58,771 nt of DNA, from positions 1-58,771 of the forward strand of contig NZ_JAFIFK010000079.1 of NCBI RefSeq assembly GCF_020832045.1, read 5' to 3'. Under the pieces are notes generated by a model. That model saw nothing but the letters and a program-made list of their open reading frames with translations. It ran no database searches and was not told the origin of the DNA. Below, in pieces: positions 28,892 to 38,635 of this stretch. The DNA comes from Halomonas sp. (lineage in GTDB: Bacteria; Pseudomonadota; Gammaproteobacteria; Pseudomonadales; Halomonadaceae). Both the position numbers and the translations under genes were made by a program. Position 1 is the stretch's first letter. The number at the start of each line of letters is the position of its first letter.

Positions 28892-31723
28892 TTAGACGTT
28901 GAAGGCGTCTTCCACCAGCTGGCGCTGCTGTTCGGTATGCACGGACATGTAGCCCGCCGCGGGTGCTGCCGATGCCGGACGACCGGCGAACTTGAGCTCG
29001 CCGCCCAGGCCGCCCTTGAGCATGTCGGCCACGGCTCGCATGTGATGCTGGCTCGAGTACCAGGCGCCCTGATTGAGCGGCTCTTCCTGACACCACACCA
29101 CCGTCTCGAGGTTGACGTAGTCCTTGAGCGCCTCGAAGAGCTCCTCCTTGGGGAAGGGATAGAGCTGCTCGATGCGCACGATGGCGGTATCGTCACGCTC
29201 GTTTTCGGCGCGCCAGGCCGCCAGGTCGTAGTAGACCTTGCCGGCACACATGATGACGCGCTGGACGCGCTGGGCATCGAGCTCGCCCTGGTCCGGCAGC
29301 ACCATGTGGAAATGGCCATTGGCCAGATCCTCGAGGCTGGAGATCGCCTCCTTGTGACGCAGCAGGCTCTTCGGGGTCATCACTACCAGCGGCTTTCTCA
29401 GCGGGCGGATCACCTGGCGACGCAGCAGGTGGAAGATCTGGCCCGGCGTGGTGGGCACGCACACCTGCATGTTGTGCTCTGCGCACATCTGCAGGAAACG
29501 CTCCAGACGAGCGGAAGAGTGCTCCGGCCCCTGCCCTTCGTAGCCGTGAGGCAAGAGCATGGTCAGACCGCACAGTCTTCCCCACTTGGTCTCACCGGAG
29601 GAGATGAACTGGTCGACCACGACCTGCGCACCGTTGAAGAAGTCGCCGAACTGCGCTTCCCAGATCACCAGATCGTTGGGAGCGGTTGTGGCATAGCCGT
29701 ATTCGAACGCCAGCACCGCTTCTTCGGAGAGGAAGGAGTCGTGGATGGTGAAACGCGGCTGACCATCGGCCAGATGCTGCAGCGGCACGTAAGTGCTGCC
29801 ATCCTTCTGGTTGTGCACCACCGCATGGCGGTGAGAGAAGGTGCCACGCCCCACGTCCTGACCGGTGATGCGCACCGGGTGACCTTCATCGAGCAGCGTG
29901 GCGTAGGCCAGGGTCTCGGCAAAACCCCAGTTCAGCGCCAGTCCGCCCGCCTGCATCTTACGGCGATCCTCATAGATCTTGGCCACCTGACGCTGCACTT
30001 CGACGCCGTCGGGAATCTCGCACATGCGCGCGGCCAGCCGCTGCAGGCGCTTCATCTCGACGCCGGTCTCGGCATAACCGCTCCACTCGTGGCCGAGATA
30101 AGGTTTCCAGTCGACGAACAGCGTGGTGTTGGGCTCCTGGACCAGGGCGTTGGCCACGTGGTTGCCCGCCATCAAGTCCTCGCGATAGGTCTCGGTCATC
30201 GCCAAGGCGTCATCCTCGCTGAGCACGCCCTGCTCGACCAGGCGCTGAGCGTAAAGCGTACGCGCAGAAGGATGATCCTTGATCTTGCGATACATCAGCG
30301 GCTGGGTGCCGGACGGCTCGTCGGCCTCGTTGTGGCCACGACGACGATAGCAGACCAGATCGATAACCACGTCCTTGCGGAACTGCTGACGATAGTCCAG
30401 CGCGACCTGGGTCGCGTGCAGCACAGCGTCCGGATCGTCACCATTGACGTGGAAGATCGGCGCCTGAACCATCTTGGCAATGTCCGTGCAGTACTCGGTG
30501 GAACGCGTGTCCTGCGGATGCGAGGTAGTGAAGCCGACCTGGTTGTTGATGACGATGTGCACCGTGCCGCCGGTCTTGTAGGCACGGGTCTGGGACATCT
30601 GGAAGGTTTCCATGACCACGCCCTGCCCGGCGAAGGCGGCGTCGCCATGCACATTGATCGGCAGGACCTTGGTGCCTTCGTAGTCGTCGCGACGATCCTG
30701 GCGAGCGCGTACCGACCCTTCCACCACCGGAGAGACGATCTCGAGGTGCGAAGGGTTGAAGGCCAGCGCCAGGTGAACCTCGCCACCCGGCGTCATCACG
30801 TTGGAGCTGAAACCCTGGTGGTACTTGACGTCTCCCGAGCCACGCTCGATCAGCTTCTTGCCGTCGAACTCGTCGATCAGCTCGGAGGGATTCTTGCCGA
30901 GGATGTTGACCAGCAGGTTGAGACGGCCGCGGTGCGCCATGCCGATGACCATTTCCTTGACGCCGTAGCTGCCACCGCGCTGAATCAGCTCGTCCATCAT
31001 GGGGATGAACGCCTCGCCGCCCTCGAGACCGAAGCGCTTGGTACCGGGATACTTGGAAGCCAGGTAGTTCTCCAGCCCTTCCGCAGCGGTCATTCTCTCC
31101 AGCAGATGCTTGCGTACATCGTCACTGAACTTGGGCGCCGAGCGAACCGACTCGAAGCGCTGCTGTAGCCAGCGCTTCTCTTCGGTATCGACGATGTGCA
31201 TGATCTCGCAGCCGATGGAGCGACAGTAGGTCTGCTCCAGCGCATCGACGATCTCGCGCAGCGGCGCCTTGTCCATCCCCAGAAAGAAAGAGCCAGTCTG
31301 GAACTCTGTGTCCAGATCGGCGGGCGACAGCTGGTGGAAGGAAAGATCGAGATCGGGAATGGGAGCCTGATTACGCAGCTTGAGCGGATCGATATCGGCC
31401 TGCTGATGACCCCGGAAGCGGTAGGCGTTTATCAACTGCAACACCTTGACCTGCTTCTTGTTCTCGCCACTGTCGACGACAGCCGCAAGGCCGGTCCGAC
31501 GCGCTCGGGCCAGCTGCTGGAACTGATCCCGCACGGGACTCAAGGGGACATCATGGCTGGCGCTGCCCTCGACGCTCGGCAGCTGATCGAAGTAGGTTCG
31601 CCACTCGTCGGGCACGGAACCTGGGTCGGCGAGGTATTGCTCGTAGAGCGCTTCCACATAGTGAACGTTGCTGCCGCTCACATGGGAGCTGTTCCACATC
31701 AACTCCATTATGCCTTGTTGCAT
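28892..31723 (-). CDS. sucA: 2-oxoglutarate dehydrogenase E1
   Basis: A 943-residue thiamine-diphosphate-dependent decarboxylase, the E1 of the 2-oxoglutarate dehydrogenase complex. The N terminus has the E1o signature (SSHVSGSNVHYVEALYEQYL), GMAHRGRLNLLVNILGK and HGDAAFAGQGVVMETF mark the catalytic core, and WEAQFGDFFNGAQVVVDQF lies in the pyrimidine-binding region. An AGGGTGACCGAG site supports the start at 31723. It follows sdhB by about 250 bases containing four hairpins. Confidence 0.97.
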   Translation of the reverse strand: MQQGIMELMWNSSHVSGSNVHYVEALYEQYLADPGSVPDEWRTYFDQLPSVEGSASHDVPLSPVRDQFQQLARARRTGLAAVVDSGENKKQVKVLQLINAYRFRGHQQADIDPLKLRNQAPIPDLDLSFHQLSPADLDTEFQTGSFFLGMDKAPLREIVDALEQTYCRSIGCEIMHIVDTEEKRWLQQRFESVRSAPKFSDDVRKHLLERMTAAEGLENYLASKYPGTKRFGLEGGEAFIPMMDELIQRGGSYGVKEMVIGMAHRGRLNLLVNILGKNPSELIDEFDGKKLIERGSGDVKYHQGFSSNVMTPGGEVHLALAFNPSHLEIVSPVVEGSVRARQDRRDDYEGTKVLPINVHGDAAFAGQGVVMETFQMSQTRAYKTGGTVHIVINNQVGFTTSHPQDTRSTEYCTDIAKMVQAPIFHVNGDDPDAVLHATQVALDYRQQFRKDVVIDLVCYRRRGHNEADEPSGTQPLMYRKIKDHPSARTLYAQRLVEQGVLSEDDALAMTETYREDLMAGNHVANALVQEPNTTLFVDWKPYLGHEWSGYAETGVEMKRLQRLAARMCEIPDGVEVQRQVAKIYEDRRKMQAGGLALNWGFAETLAYATLLDEGHPVRITGQDVGRGTFSHRHAVVHNQKDGSTYVPLQHLADGQPRFTIHDSFLSEEAVLAFEYGYATTAPNDLVIWEAQFGDFFNGAQVVVDQFISSGETKWGRLCGLTMLLPHGYEGQGPEHSSARLERFLQMCAEHNMQVCVPTTPGQIFHLLRRQVIRPLRKPLVVMTPKSLLRHKEAISSLEDLANGHFHMVLPDQGELDAQRVQRVIMCAGKVYYDLAAWRAENERDDTAIVRIEQLYPFPKEELFEALKDYVNLETVVWCQEEPLNQGAWYSSQHHMRAVADMLKGGLGGELKFAGRPASAAPAAGYMSVHTEQQRQLVEDAFNV

Positions 31724-31760
31724 CTCTCGGTCACCCTACACTGATGGGGTGTTATCGGCG

Positions 31761-31942
31761 CCGTCGCGGGCCAGCCGCGACGGCTTGGCTGGTGCCCTGC
31801 CGGTAGGGCATCTTCTCTTCCCGGCGGATCCAGCCGTGAGGCCGGAAACCTTGAAATTCATGCTCAAGAGCCGGTACCTGTGGCACCGGCTCTGCTACTG
31901 CTGTCTACCAGCCTGACCGCGACACGAGGTCGCGGTCAGGCT
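31761..31942 (-). other. Array of four hairpins between sdhB and sucA
   Basis: Four perfect inverted repeats stand in a row: 31761-31783 (9-bp stem CCGTCGCGG), 31794-31811 (6-bp TGCCCT), 31867-31893 (9-bp AGAGCCGGT) and 31910-31942 (14-bp AGCCTGACCGCGAC). None has a T-tract. They lie inside the sdhCDAB-suc transcription unit and could act in mRNA processing, 3'-end protection of the sdh message or partial termination before suc. Confidence 0.7.
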
Positions 31943-31976
31943 GCGGCCGCTATGATAGCAAGCCACGCGCCACGAT

Positions 31977-32681
31977 TTAAGTGGCATTCGCAAGCAGCAT
32001 GTCGCGGATCTTACCAATTGCCCGTGTGGGGTTGAGCCCCTTGGGACATACCGCGACGCAGTTCATGATTCCGCGGCAGCGGAACACGCTGAACGGATCC
32101 TCGAGCTCCGCCAGACGCTCGCGGGTGGCGGTATCGCGCGAGTCGGCCAGGAAGCGGTAGGACTGCAGCAGACCGGCCGGACCGACGAACTTGTCCGGGT
32201 TCCACCAGAACGAAGGGCAGGAGGTCGAGCAGCAAGCGCACAGGATGCACTCGTAGAGACCGTCGAGCTTGTCGCGATCCTCCGGCGACTGCAGGCGCTC
32301 GATGGCCGGCGCTGCGGTGTCGTTCTGCAGGTACGGCTGAATGCGCTCATACTGCTTGTAGAACAACCCCATGTCGACGACCAGATCACGCACCACCGGC
32401 AGGCCGGGCAGCGGCCGCAGCACCAGCTTGTTGTCCTTGACCACGTCGGACAGCGACGTGATGCAGGCCAAACCGTTCTTGCCGTTCATGTTCATGCCGT
32501 CGGAACCGCACACACCCTCGCGACAGCTGCGACGGAAGGCCAGGGTGGTATCCTGGGCCTTGAGCATTTCCATCACGTTCAGGACCATCAGGTCACGGCC
32601 CTGAGTGTCGAGCTGATACTCCTGCATGTAGGGCGCGGAGTCGGTTTCCGGGTTGTAGCGGTAAATGGATACCTGAAGCAT
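31977..32681 (-). CDS. sdhB: Succinate dehydrogenase iron-sulfur subunit
   Basis: A 234-residue subunit carrying three iron-sulfur clusters. The 2Fe-2S ligands are in FRRSCREGVCGSDGMNMNG, the 4Fe-4S in CILCACCSTSCPS, and the 3Fe-4S in CRGIMNCVAVCPKGLNP. The start at 32681 (MLQVSIYRYNPE) has a GGGGGAG ribosome site; the upstream frame that reads into sdhA is not used. It passes electrons from SdhA to ubiquinone at the membrane. Confidence 0.97.
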   Translation of the reverse strand: MLQVSIYRYNPETDSAPYMQEYQLDTQGRDLMVLNVMEMLKAQDTTLAFRRSCREGVCGSDGMNMNGKNGLACITSLSDVVKDNKLVLRPLPGLPVVRDLVVDMGLFYKQYERIQPYLQNDTAAPAIERLQSPEDRDKLDGLYECILCACCSTSCPSFWWNPDKFVGPAGLLQSYRFLADSRDTATRERLAELEDPFSVFRCRGIMNCVAVCPKGLNPTRAIGKIRDMLLANAT

Positions 32682-32695
32682 CTCGTGACTCCCCC

Positions 32696-34468
32696 TCAGT
32701 AGGTGCGGATTTTCGGCTCGAAGGTGTCGACGGTCTTCGGCTTGAAGTTGACGTCGCGCTTGCCGACTCGTTTTTCGGTCGGGAAGTACATGGAGTGCTT
32801 CAGCCAATTGGTGTCGTCGCGGTCAGGATAGTCGTAACGCGAATGGGCGCCACGGCTTTCCTTGCGCTCCAGAGCCGCAATGGCGGTGGCTTCGGCGACT
32901 TCCATCAGGTTGTCGAGCTCGAGCGCCTCGACTCGGGCGGTATTGAACGCGCCGGACTTGTCGACCAGGTGCGCCTCGCCGATGCGGCCGCGCAGATCGG
33001 CCAGCTTCTTGACGCCTTCCTGCATGTGGTCTTCCTGACGGAATACGCCGAAGGCATTCTGCATGATGCTCTGCAGCTCGGTCTTGAGGTCGGAAACCGA
33101 CTCGCCGCTGCCGGACTCGTTCCAGCGCGTCATGCGCTTCATGGCCGCTTCGATGTCGGACTCGGAAGCGTCGAGGTAGTCGATGCCTTCGTTGAGCGCA
33201 CTCTCGATGAACATGCCCGCCGCACGGCCGAACACCACCAGGTCGAGCAGCGAGTTGCCGCCCAGACGGTTGGCACCGTGCACCGAGACGCAAGCTGCCT
33301 CACCACAGGCAAACAAGCCGCCCACGATGTGATCGTTGCCATCGGCGTCCTGCATGATCGCTTGACCGTGCACGTTGGTCGGAATCCCGCCCATCATGTA
33401 GTGACAGGTCGGCACCACCGGGATCGGCGCCTTGACCGGATCGGCGTGGGCGAAGATCTTGGACAGTTCGCTGATACCGGGCAGGCGCTTGTTGAGCACC
33501 TCTTCGCCCAGGTGGTCGAGCTTGAGGAAGACGTGATCGCCCTTCTCGCCGCAGCCGCGGCCTTCGAGAATCTCCATGACCATGGAGCGCGCAACCACGT
33601 CACGGCCGGCAAGGTCCTTGGCGTTGGGCGCATAGCGCTCCATGAAACGCTCGCCGTCCTTGTTGACCAGATAGCCGCCTTCGCCGCGGCAGCCTTCGGT
33701 AACCAGCACGCCTGCACCGTAGATACCGGTGGGATGGAACTGCCACATCTCCATGTCCTGCATCGGGAAGCCCGCGCGCAGCGCCATGCCGATACCGTCA
33801 CCGGTGTTGATCAGGGCGTTGGTGGTGGAAGCATAGATACGGCCCGCACCGCCGGTGGCCATAACGGTGGCCTTGGACTTGACGTGCACCACTTCGCCGG
33901 TCTCGATGCACATGGCAATGCAGCCCACCACGTCACCGTTGGCGTTCTTGACCAGATCGACCGCGAACCACTCGTTGAGGAAGGTGGTGTTGTTCTTCAG
34001 GTTGTTCTGATAGAGCGTGTGCAGCAGAGCGTGACCGGTGCGGTCGGCCGCAGCACAGGTACGCGCCGCCTGACCACCTTCGCCGAAGTTCTTGGACTGC
34101 CCGCCGAACGGACGCTGATAGATGCGGCCATTATCGAAGCGCGAGAACGGCAAGCCCATGTGCTCGAGTTCGAAGACCGCCTTGGGGCCTTCGGAGCACA
34201 TGTACTCGGCAGCGTCCTGATCGGTGATGTAGTCACCGCCCTTGACGGTGTCGTACATGTGCCAGCGCCAATCGTCGTTGGGGTCGGCCGAAGCGATGGC
34301 GCAGGTAATGCCGCCCTGAGCGGAAACGGTGTGCGAACGGGTCGGGAAGACCTTGGACAGCACGGCGGTCTTCTTGCCGGACTTGGCCAGCTCGAGCGCG
34401 GCGCGCAGGCCGGAACCACCGCCACCGATGATGATGGCGTCATAGGACAAGGTACGCATGTTAGACAT
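32696..34468 (-). CDS. sdhA: Succinate dehydrogenase flavoprotein subunit
   Basis: A 590-residue flavoprotein that oxidises succinate to fumarate. It has the dinucleotide fold [21 protein letters not shown] and the covalent FAD histidine in [16 protein letters not shown]. The substrate-site blocks [21 protein letters not shown] and [22 protein letters not shown] are also clear. Length matches the family. It sits 3 bases after sdhD and 14 bases before sdhB. Confidence 0.97.
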   Translation of the reverse strand: MSNMRTLSYDAIIIGGGGSGLRAALELAKSGKKTAVLSKVFPTRSHTVSAQGGITCAIASADPNDDWRWHMYDTVKGGDYITDQDAAEYMCSEGPKAVFELEHMGLPFSRFDNGRIYQRPFGGQSKNFGEGGQAARTCAAADRTGHALLHTLYQNNLKNNTTFLNEWFAVDLVKNANGDVVGCIAMCIETGEVVHVKSKATVMATGGAGRIYASTTNALINTGDGIGMALRAGFPMQDMEMWQFHPTGIYGAGVLVTEGCRGEGGYLVNKDGERFMERYAPNAKDLAGRDVVARSMVMEILEGRGCGEKGDHVFLKLDHLGEEVLNKRLPGISELSKIFAHADPVKAPIPVVPTCHYMMGGIPTNVHGQAIMQDADGNDHIVGGLFACGEAACVSVHGANRLGGNSLLDLVVFGRAAGMFIESALNEGIDYLDASESDIEAAMKRMTRWNESGSGESVSDLKTELQSIMQNAFGVFRQEDHMQEGVKKLADLRGRIGEAHLVDKSGAFNTARVEALELDNLMEVAEATAIAALERKESRGAHSRYDYPDRDDTNWLKHSMYFPTEKRVGKRDVNFKPKTVDTFEPKIRTY

Positions 34469-34471
34469 GGA

Positions 34472-34819
34472 TCAGGCTCCCCACAGAACTTGGATGCCCC
34501 AGACCAGGAACACGAAAACGGCCAGGATGATGACGACCTGGGCGCCGAGGCGCACGGGCGTGGACTTCAGATAATCGGTAGTCACGGTCCACAGGCCGAT
34601 CCAGGCGTGAGCAGCGAGCGAGATGAAGGCCAGTAGCGAGAAGATCCGCATCCAGGTCTGAGCAAACAGGTTGCTCCAGGTGACGTAGTCGAGCCCGGGG
34701 TTGAACAGCAGGTACGCGACGATGAAAACGGTATAGAGCGCCAGAATGACAGCCGAAACTCGCTGAATCAGCCAGTCGGAGAGGCCGCTACGGCCCAGAT
34801 TGGTGATATTGGTTACCAT
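34472..34819 (-). CDS. sdhD: Succinate dehydrogenase membrane anchor SdhD
   Basis: A 115-residue hydrophobic anchor with three membrane helices. The LGRSGLSDWLIQRVSAVILALYT start and the helix with AHAWIGLWTVTTDYL hold the heme- and quinone-site residues expected for SdhD (the H in LAAHAW fits the heme ligand region). Its start overlaps the sdhC stop by 7 bases. Together with SdhC it binds heme b and ubiquinone. Confidence 0.93.
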   Translation of the reverse strand: MVTNITNLGRSGLSDWLIQRVSAVILALYTVFIVAYLLFNPGLDYVTWSNLFAQTWMRIFSLLAFISLAAHAWIGLWTVTTDYLKSTPVRLGAQVVIILAVFVFLVWGIQVLWGA

Positions 34820-35190
34820 ACCCAGACTCCCGCCAGAATGATCAGAACGGCACTGATGACCACGGTGGCCTGTGCCTTCTTGGTGCCGCCTTCCAGCGTC
34901 ACGGCATAGCCGGCGTCCATCAGCATGTGCTTGATGCCCGCCACGAAATGGAAGGCCAGGGCAGACAGCAGGCCCCAGGCAACCAGCTTGGCCAGGATGT
35001 TGTTGGCCATCGTATCGCGCACGGCGAGGAAACCTTCCGGTGACGACAGCGACTTGTCGAGGGCCCAGAAAGCGAAAATGAGGCCAACGAACAGGATTAC
35101 GCCGGTGATGCGGTGGGCGATCGACGTCAAGGCGGGAAGTGGGAAATGTATCGTGGTGAGATCTAGGTTGACGGGTCGTTTGCTATTCAC
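34813..35190 (-). CDS. sdhC: Succinate dehydrogenase cytochrome b556 subunit SdhC
   Basis: A 125-residue membrane anchor with three helices. I place the start at a GTG (35190), because the protein then begins VNSKRPVNLDLTTIHFPLPA, matching the family start; the frame continues upstream without an ATG near this position. SIAHRITGVILF and the heme-ligand region LAFHFVAGIKHMLMDAGY are visible. It is the first gene of the sdh-suc cluster with a strong promoter about 130 bases upstream. Confidence 0.92.
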   Translation of the reverse strand: MNSKRPVNLDLTTIHFPLPALTSIAHRITGVILFVGLIFAFWALDKSLSSPEGFLAVRDTMANNILAKLVAWGLLSALAFHFVAGIKHMLMDAGYAVTLEGGTKKAQATVVISAVLIILAGVWVW

Positions 35191-35323
35191 GGCTCTATAC
35201 ACACTCTCTTGGCTCGCTCTTCGACCGATGGGACCAGGCTCGAGCGGGCGGTGGTTTGAGGTAGGGGGCTCGCCGCTGCCGGACGGACAATGACAACGAG
35301 TACCTGCCAGTCGCGCGGTGTGG

Positions 35324-35352
35324 ATTATAGGGACATGAACCCCTAGTGACAA
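35324..35352 (-). promoter_or_regulatory. Sigma-70 promoter of sdhCDAB-suc
   Basis: On the minus strand TTGTCA (35352-35347) and a perfect TATAAT (35329-35324) are separated by 17 bases. The predicted leader is about 125 nt long, room for post-transcriptional control. Confidence 0.8.
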
Positions 35353-35536
35353 ATGCCCACGGTCATGACTCGACCATGGTTCAAGCCCATCGCCATGCCG
35401 ATGAGCGGCAGGCACATGCACATCGCGCCGCAACCGGCCTTCGGCGAGCCGCCCAGTGATGCATGGCACCATTTCTTATACACAAAACGATGCATGGATG
35501 GAAATGCTGTATAAGTATGAGGACACTTTGGCCTAA

Positions 35537-35564
35537 TTGACAATCCCGGGAACGCTTCTATAGT
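35537..35564 (+). promoter_or_regulatory. Sigma-70 promoter of gltA
   Basis: A perfect TTGACA (35537-35542) is followed after 16 bases by TATAGT (35559-35564). The gltA start is about 80 bases beyond the predicted transcription start, with a GAGGAGG ribosome site. The rest of the 462-base sdhC-gltA gap shows no gene. Confidence 0.8.
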
Positions 35565-35652
35565 GGGCGAACCTTTTTCGCAGGCCAGCGCTTCAACAGG
35601 GGTTTGCGAAATAAAGAGTTAACGTACTATTCGACTTCGAGAGGAGGCCAGA

Positions 35653-36936
35653 ATGGCTGACAGGAAAGCGACACTGACGGTAGACGGCCTGGAAAAGACG
35701 ATCGAGCTGCCAGTCTACTCAGGTACCCTGGGCCCTGACGTGGTCGATGTTCGCGGTCTGGGTGCCGACGGTCTGTTTACCTACGACCCCGGCTTCATGG
35801 CTACCTCCTCGTGCCAGTCGGCTATCACCTATATCGATGGCGCCAAGGGTGTGCTGCTGCACCGCGGCTATCCGATCGATCAGCTGGCCAAGGAATCCAA
35901 CTTCGTCGAGCTGTGCTACACCCTGCTGTTCGGTGAGCTGCCCACTGACGAGCAATATGCCGACTTCGAGTCGCGGGTCCGCAACCACACCATGGTGCAC
36001 GACCAGATCAACAACTTCTTCAAGGGCTTCCGTCGCGATGCCCATCCGATGTCGATTCTGTGCGGCGTGGTCGGTGGCCTGGCGGCCTTCTACCACGACC
36101 ACATGGACATCACCGTCGAGGAAGACCGCGAAATCAGCGCGATCCGCCTGATCGCCAAGATGCCGACCATCGCAGCGATGTCCTACAAGTACAACGTCGG
36201 CCAGCCGTTCAACTATCCGCGCAACGACCTGAGCTATGCAGAGAACTTCCTCTACATGTTGTTCAGCAACCCCTGCGAGGATTACAAGGTCAACCCGGTC
36301 TACGCCAAGGCCATGGACCGCATCTTCATGCTGCATGCCGACCACGAGCAGAATGCCTCCACCTCCACGGTGCGCCTGGCGGGCTCTACCGGCGCCAACC
36401 CGTTCGCCTGCATCAGTGCCGGCATCGCCGCTCTGTGGGGCCCGGCCCATGGCGGCGCCAATGAAGCGGTACTGAAGATGCTCGACGAGATCGGCGACGA
36501 CTCCGAAGAAAACATTCAGCGCTTCATCGACAAGGCCAAGGACAAGGACGACCCGTTCAAACTGATGGGCTTCGGTCACCGCGTCTATCGCAACTTCGAT
36601 CCGCGCGCCAAGGTGATGAAGGAAACCTGCGACGAAGTGCTGGCCGAACTCGGTATCGATGACCCGCAGCTCAAGATCGCCAAGCGCCTGGAACAGATCG
36701 CCCTGGAAGACGAATACTTCGTGGAGCGTAAGCTCTACCCCAACGTCGACTTCTACTCCGGCATCATCCTCAAGGCCATGGGCATTCCGACCAATATGTT
36801 CACGGTGATCTTCGCCGTGTCACGCACTATCGGCTGGATCTCCCACTGGCACGAGATGCTTTCCAACGACTACAAGATCGGTCGCCCCCGCCAGCTATAC
36901 ACTGGCCACCCGCAGCGCGACTATCCTGCCAAGTAA
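35653..36936 (+). CDS. gltA: Citrate synthase (type II)
   Basis: A 427-residue citrate synthase of the large Gram-negative hexameric type. It has the N-terminal extension, a catalytic histidine in [19 protein letters not shown], and the second catalytic block [19 protein letters not shown]. It condenses oxaloacetate and acetyl-CoA at the entry to the citric acid cycle. It is divergent from sdhC, the conserved gltA-sdh-suc arrangement, with its own promoter and terminator. Confidence 0.97.
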   Translation: MADRKATLTVDGLEKTIELPVYSGTLGPDVVDVRGLGADGLFTYDPGFMATSSCQSAITYIDGAKGVLLHRGYPIDQLAKESNFVELCYTLLFGELPTDEQYADFESRVRNHTMVHDQINNFFKGFRRDAHPMSILCGVVGGLAAFYHDHMDITVEEDREISAIRLIAKMPTIAAMSYKYNVGQPFNYPRNDLSYAENFLYMLFSNPCEDYKVNPVYAKAMDRIFMLHADHEQNASTSTVRLAGSTGANPFACISAGIAALWGPAHGGANEAVLKMLDEIGDDSEENIQRFIDKAKDKDDPFKLMGFGHRVYRNFDPRAKVMKETCDEVLAELGIDDPQLKIAKRLEQIALEDEYFVERKLYPNVDFYSGIILKAMGIPTNMFTVIFAVSRTIGWISHWHEMLSNDYKIGRPRQLYTGHPQRDYPAK

Positions 36937-36970
36937 GTCGGCAGGAGGCGGCAATTGCCGCCACGCACAC

Positions 36971-36993
36971 GAAAGCCGCCTTCGGGCGGCTTT
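36971..36993 (+). terminator. Terminator hairpin after gltA
   Basis: GAAAGCCGCC and GGCGGCTTTC pair perfectly (10 bp) around a TTC loop centre, 34 bases after the gltA stop. The A-rich and T-rich stem ends make it look bidirectional. Confidence 0.8.
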
Positions 36994-37046
36994 CTGCGTG
37001 CTGGCCTATCGCTTTGGTTAAAACCGCTAAAAGAGAGGAAAACGGA

Positions 37047-37934
37047 ATGCACCAGCAGATCTCCAAAGTCGCCTTCATCGGCCTGGGCGTAATGGGCTAC
37101 CCCATGGCCGGCCATCTGGCCAGAGCCGGGCTCGAGGTGAGCGTCTACAACCGCACGCAAGCCAAGGCCCGGACCTGGGCCGAGAAATTTGGCGGCAGCC
37201 ATCACCCCACCCCTGCAGAAGCCGCCCAGGGAGCCGATCTCGTGCTGATCTGTGTGGGCAACGATGATGACGTCAGGCAAGTCACCATCGGTGAGAGTGG
37301 CGCCCTCTCCGGCATGTCCGCAGGTAGTCTGCTGGTCGATCACACCACCGCCACGGCGGACCTCGCCGCACAGCTCGCCACGACCTGCCGCGAGCGCGAC
37401 ATCGGCTTCATCGACGCCCCGGTGTCGGGCGGCCAACAGGGCGCCGAGAACGGCGTACTGACGATCATGTGCGGCGGCCAGCAGGCGGACTACGAACGCG
37501 CTCGCCCCGTGCTTGACCACTATGCGCGCGCCATCAGCCTGATGGGGCCGGCCGGCAGTGGACAGCTGACCAAGATGGTCAACCAGATCTGCATCGCCGG
37601 GTTGGTGCAGGGCCTGGCCGAGGGCCTGCATTTCGCCGAGCAGGCCGGGCTCGATCAACAACAAGTGATCGATGTGATTTCCAAGGGCGCCGCCGGCTCC
37701 TGGCAGATGGAGAATCGCCATAAGACCATGATCGCCGACGAATACGAACATGGCTTTGCGGTCGACTGGATGCGCAAGGACCTGGGGATCTGTCTCGAGC
37801 AGGCACGACGCCTGAGCGCCCGCCTGCCCGTTACTGCTCTTGTCGATCAGTTCTACGGTGACGTGCAGGCAATGGGCGGTAGACGCTGGGACACCTCCTC
37901 ATTGCTGCGTCGGCTACGAATCAAAGAAGACTGA
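37047..37934 (+). CDS. NAD(P)-dependent 3-hydroxyisobutyrate dehydrogenase-family enzyme
   Basis: A 295-residue beta-hydroxyacid dehydrogenase. The Rossmann motif is FIGLGVMGYPMAGHLARAG. The substrate-binding signature DAPVSGGQQGAENGVLTIMCGG and the catalytic lysine region GQLTKMVNQICIAG are clear. The family includes 3-hydroxyisobutyrate dehydrogenase and tartronate-semialdehyde reductase; the two cannot be separated here. The start at 37047 has an AGAGGAA ribosome site. It is monocistronic. Confidence 0.88.
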   Translation: MHQQISKVAFIGLGVMGYPMAGHLARAGLEVSVYNRTQAKARTWAEKFGGSHHPTPAEAAQGADLVLICVGNDDDVRQVTIGESGALSGMSAGSLLVDHTTATADLAAQLATTCRERDIGFIDAPVSGGQQGAENGVLTIMCGGQQADYERARPVLDHYARAISLMGPAGSGQLTKMVNQICIAGLVQGLAEGLHFAEQAGLDQQQVIDVISKGAAGSWQMENRHKTMIADEYEHGFAVDWMRKDLGICLEQARRLSARLPVTALVDQFYGDVQAMGGRRWDTSSLLRRLRIKED

Positions 37935-37951
37935 GCCGGCGACCACTTACC

Positions 37952-37989
37952 CGCCTGGATGCGTCGCTATTCTGCGACACATCCAGGCG
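37952..37989. terminator. Long hairpin after the dehydrogenase gene
   Basis: A 16-bp stem with one mismatch (CGCCTGGATG.GTCGC / GCGAC.CATCCAGGCG) and a six-base loop begins 17 bases after the stop codon. No T-tract follows on the plus strand, so termination is inferred from stem strength and position. Confidence 0.55.
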
Positions 37990-38427
37990 AAAAGCACGAG
38001 AAATGACATAACACGCTCTTGACAGTAACCACTTTACACGGAGCAAATTCGTCCTTCAGAAGGGGCAGAACGTTTTCCACACATTCTGTGGATAACCCTG
38101 TTCACAACAGCAAGAAAACGCCATCAAATCGGCATGAGAAGGGGGTTGCTGTTAGATTGGCTATTTTTTGATCAATTTTAACTTATTGATATGTATGGTT
38201 TTTTGCGGCTGCACACTAACAAGAAGTCCTTTTTGCTATTTACGCACAGGCACTGCTGCCGAACACTGAGCAAGTGGACAAGTCAAGCCGGAAATGCTGA
38301 AAAAACGGCAGCTTCAATGGGTTTTCCACGCAGACGAACGCACCTGAAAAGCCACTGAGCGCAACGCGCTCGCAAGAAGCCGACCACGTCGGAATGAAAT
38401 CGATGCGGAGAGAAATTACAAGAGAAG
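37990..38427. other. AT-rich intergenic region with DnaA-box-like sites
   Basis: No convincing gene is seen in this stretch. It contains a perfect DnaA box in reverse (TGTGGATAA, 38087-38095), a one-mismatch box TTTTCCACA at 38073-38081 just before it, and a further TTTTCCACG near 38320. An AT-rich tract runs from 38151 to 38215. A small hairpin GAGCGC/GCGCTC at 38357-38371 could end the tRNA transcript on the minus strand. Origin-like or DnaA-titrating function is only a possibility. Confidence 0.45.
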
Positions 38428-38503
38428 TGGCGTCCCATAGGGGGTTCGAACCCCTGTTCCCGCCGTGAAAGGGCGGTGTCCTGGACCACTAGACGAATGG
38501 GAC
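38428..38503 (-). tRNA. tRNA-Glu (anticodon TTC)
   Basis: The minus strand folds as a full cloverleaf: acceptor GTCCCAT/ATGGGAC, anticodon stem with loop CTTTCAC giving TTC, T-arm AGGGG-TTCGAAC-CCCT, and an encoded CCA end (38430-38428). It closely resembles E. coli tRNA-Glu. It follows tRNA-Ala by 32 bases on the same strand. Confidence 0.96.
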
Positions 38504-38535
38504 GCAATGTCTTTCACGAATTGGCACATAGTTAT

Positions 38536-38611
38536 TGGTGGAGCCTAGCGGGATCGAACCGCTGACCTCGACACTGCCAGTGTCGCGCTCTCCCAGCTGA
38601 GCTAAGGCCCC
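38536..38611 (-). tRNA. tRNA-Ala (anticodon GGC)
   Basis: The minus strand gives GGGGCCTTAGCTCAGCTGGG as acceptor and D-arm, anticodon loop CTGGCAG (GGC), T-loop GTTCGATCC, and an encoded CCA. It resembles E. coli alaW/alaX. It is the first tRNA of a two-tRNA unit lying just downstream of gltX. Confidence 0.96.
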
Positions 38612-38635
38612 AGATGCACCGTGAAGACGGGACGT

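Noticed and set aside
27476..31168. 1230-residue open frame on the plus strand across sucA/sucB
   Set aside because: It is antisense to sucB and sucA, whose motifs and lengths are unmistakable. Long antisense frames are expected in GC-rich genes, and its protein is low-complexity (rich in H, L, G, V) with no ribosome site.
32795..34636. 613-residue plus-strand frame across sdhA
   Set aside because: Antisense shadow of sdhA with no recognisable motif.
35343..35543. 66-residue frame in the sdhC-gltA gap
   Set aside because: It overlaps both divergent promoters and shows no family signal; the upstream extension of the sdhC frame here is also not used.
38283..38507. 74-residue frame overlapping tRNA-Glu
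   Set aside because: It reads through the tRNA on the same strand and has no ribosome site or motif.
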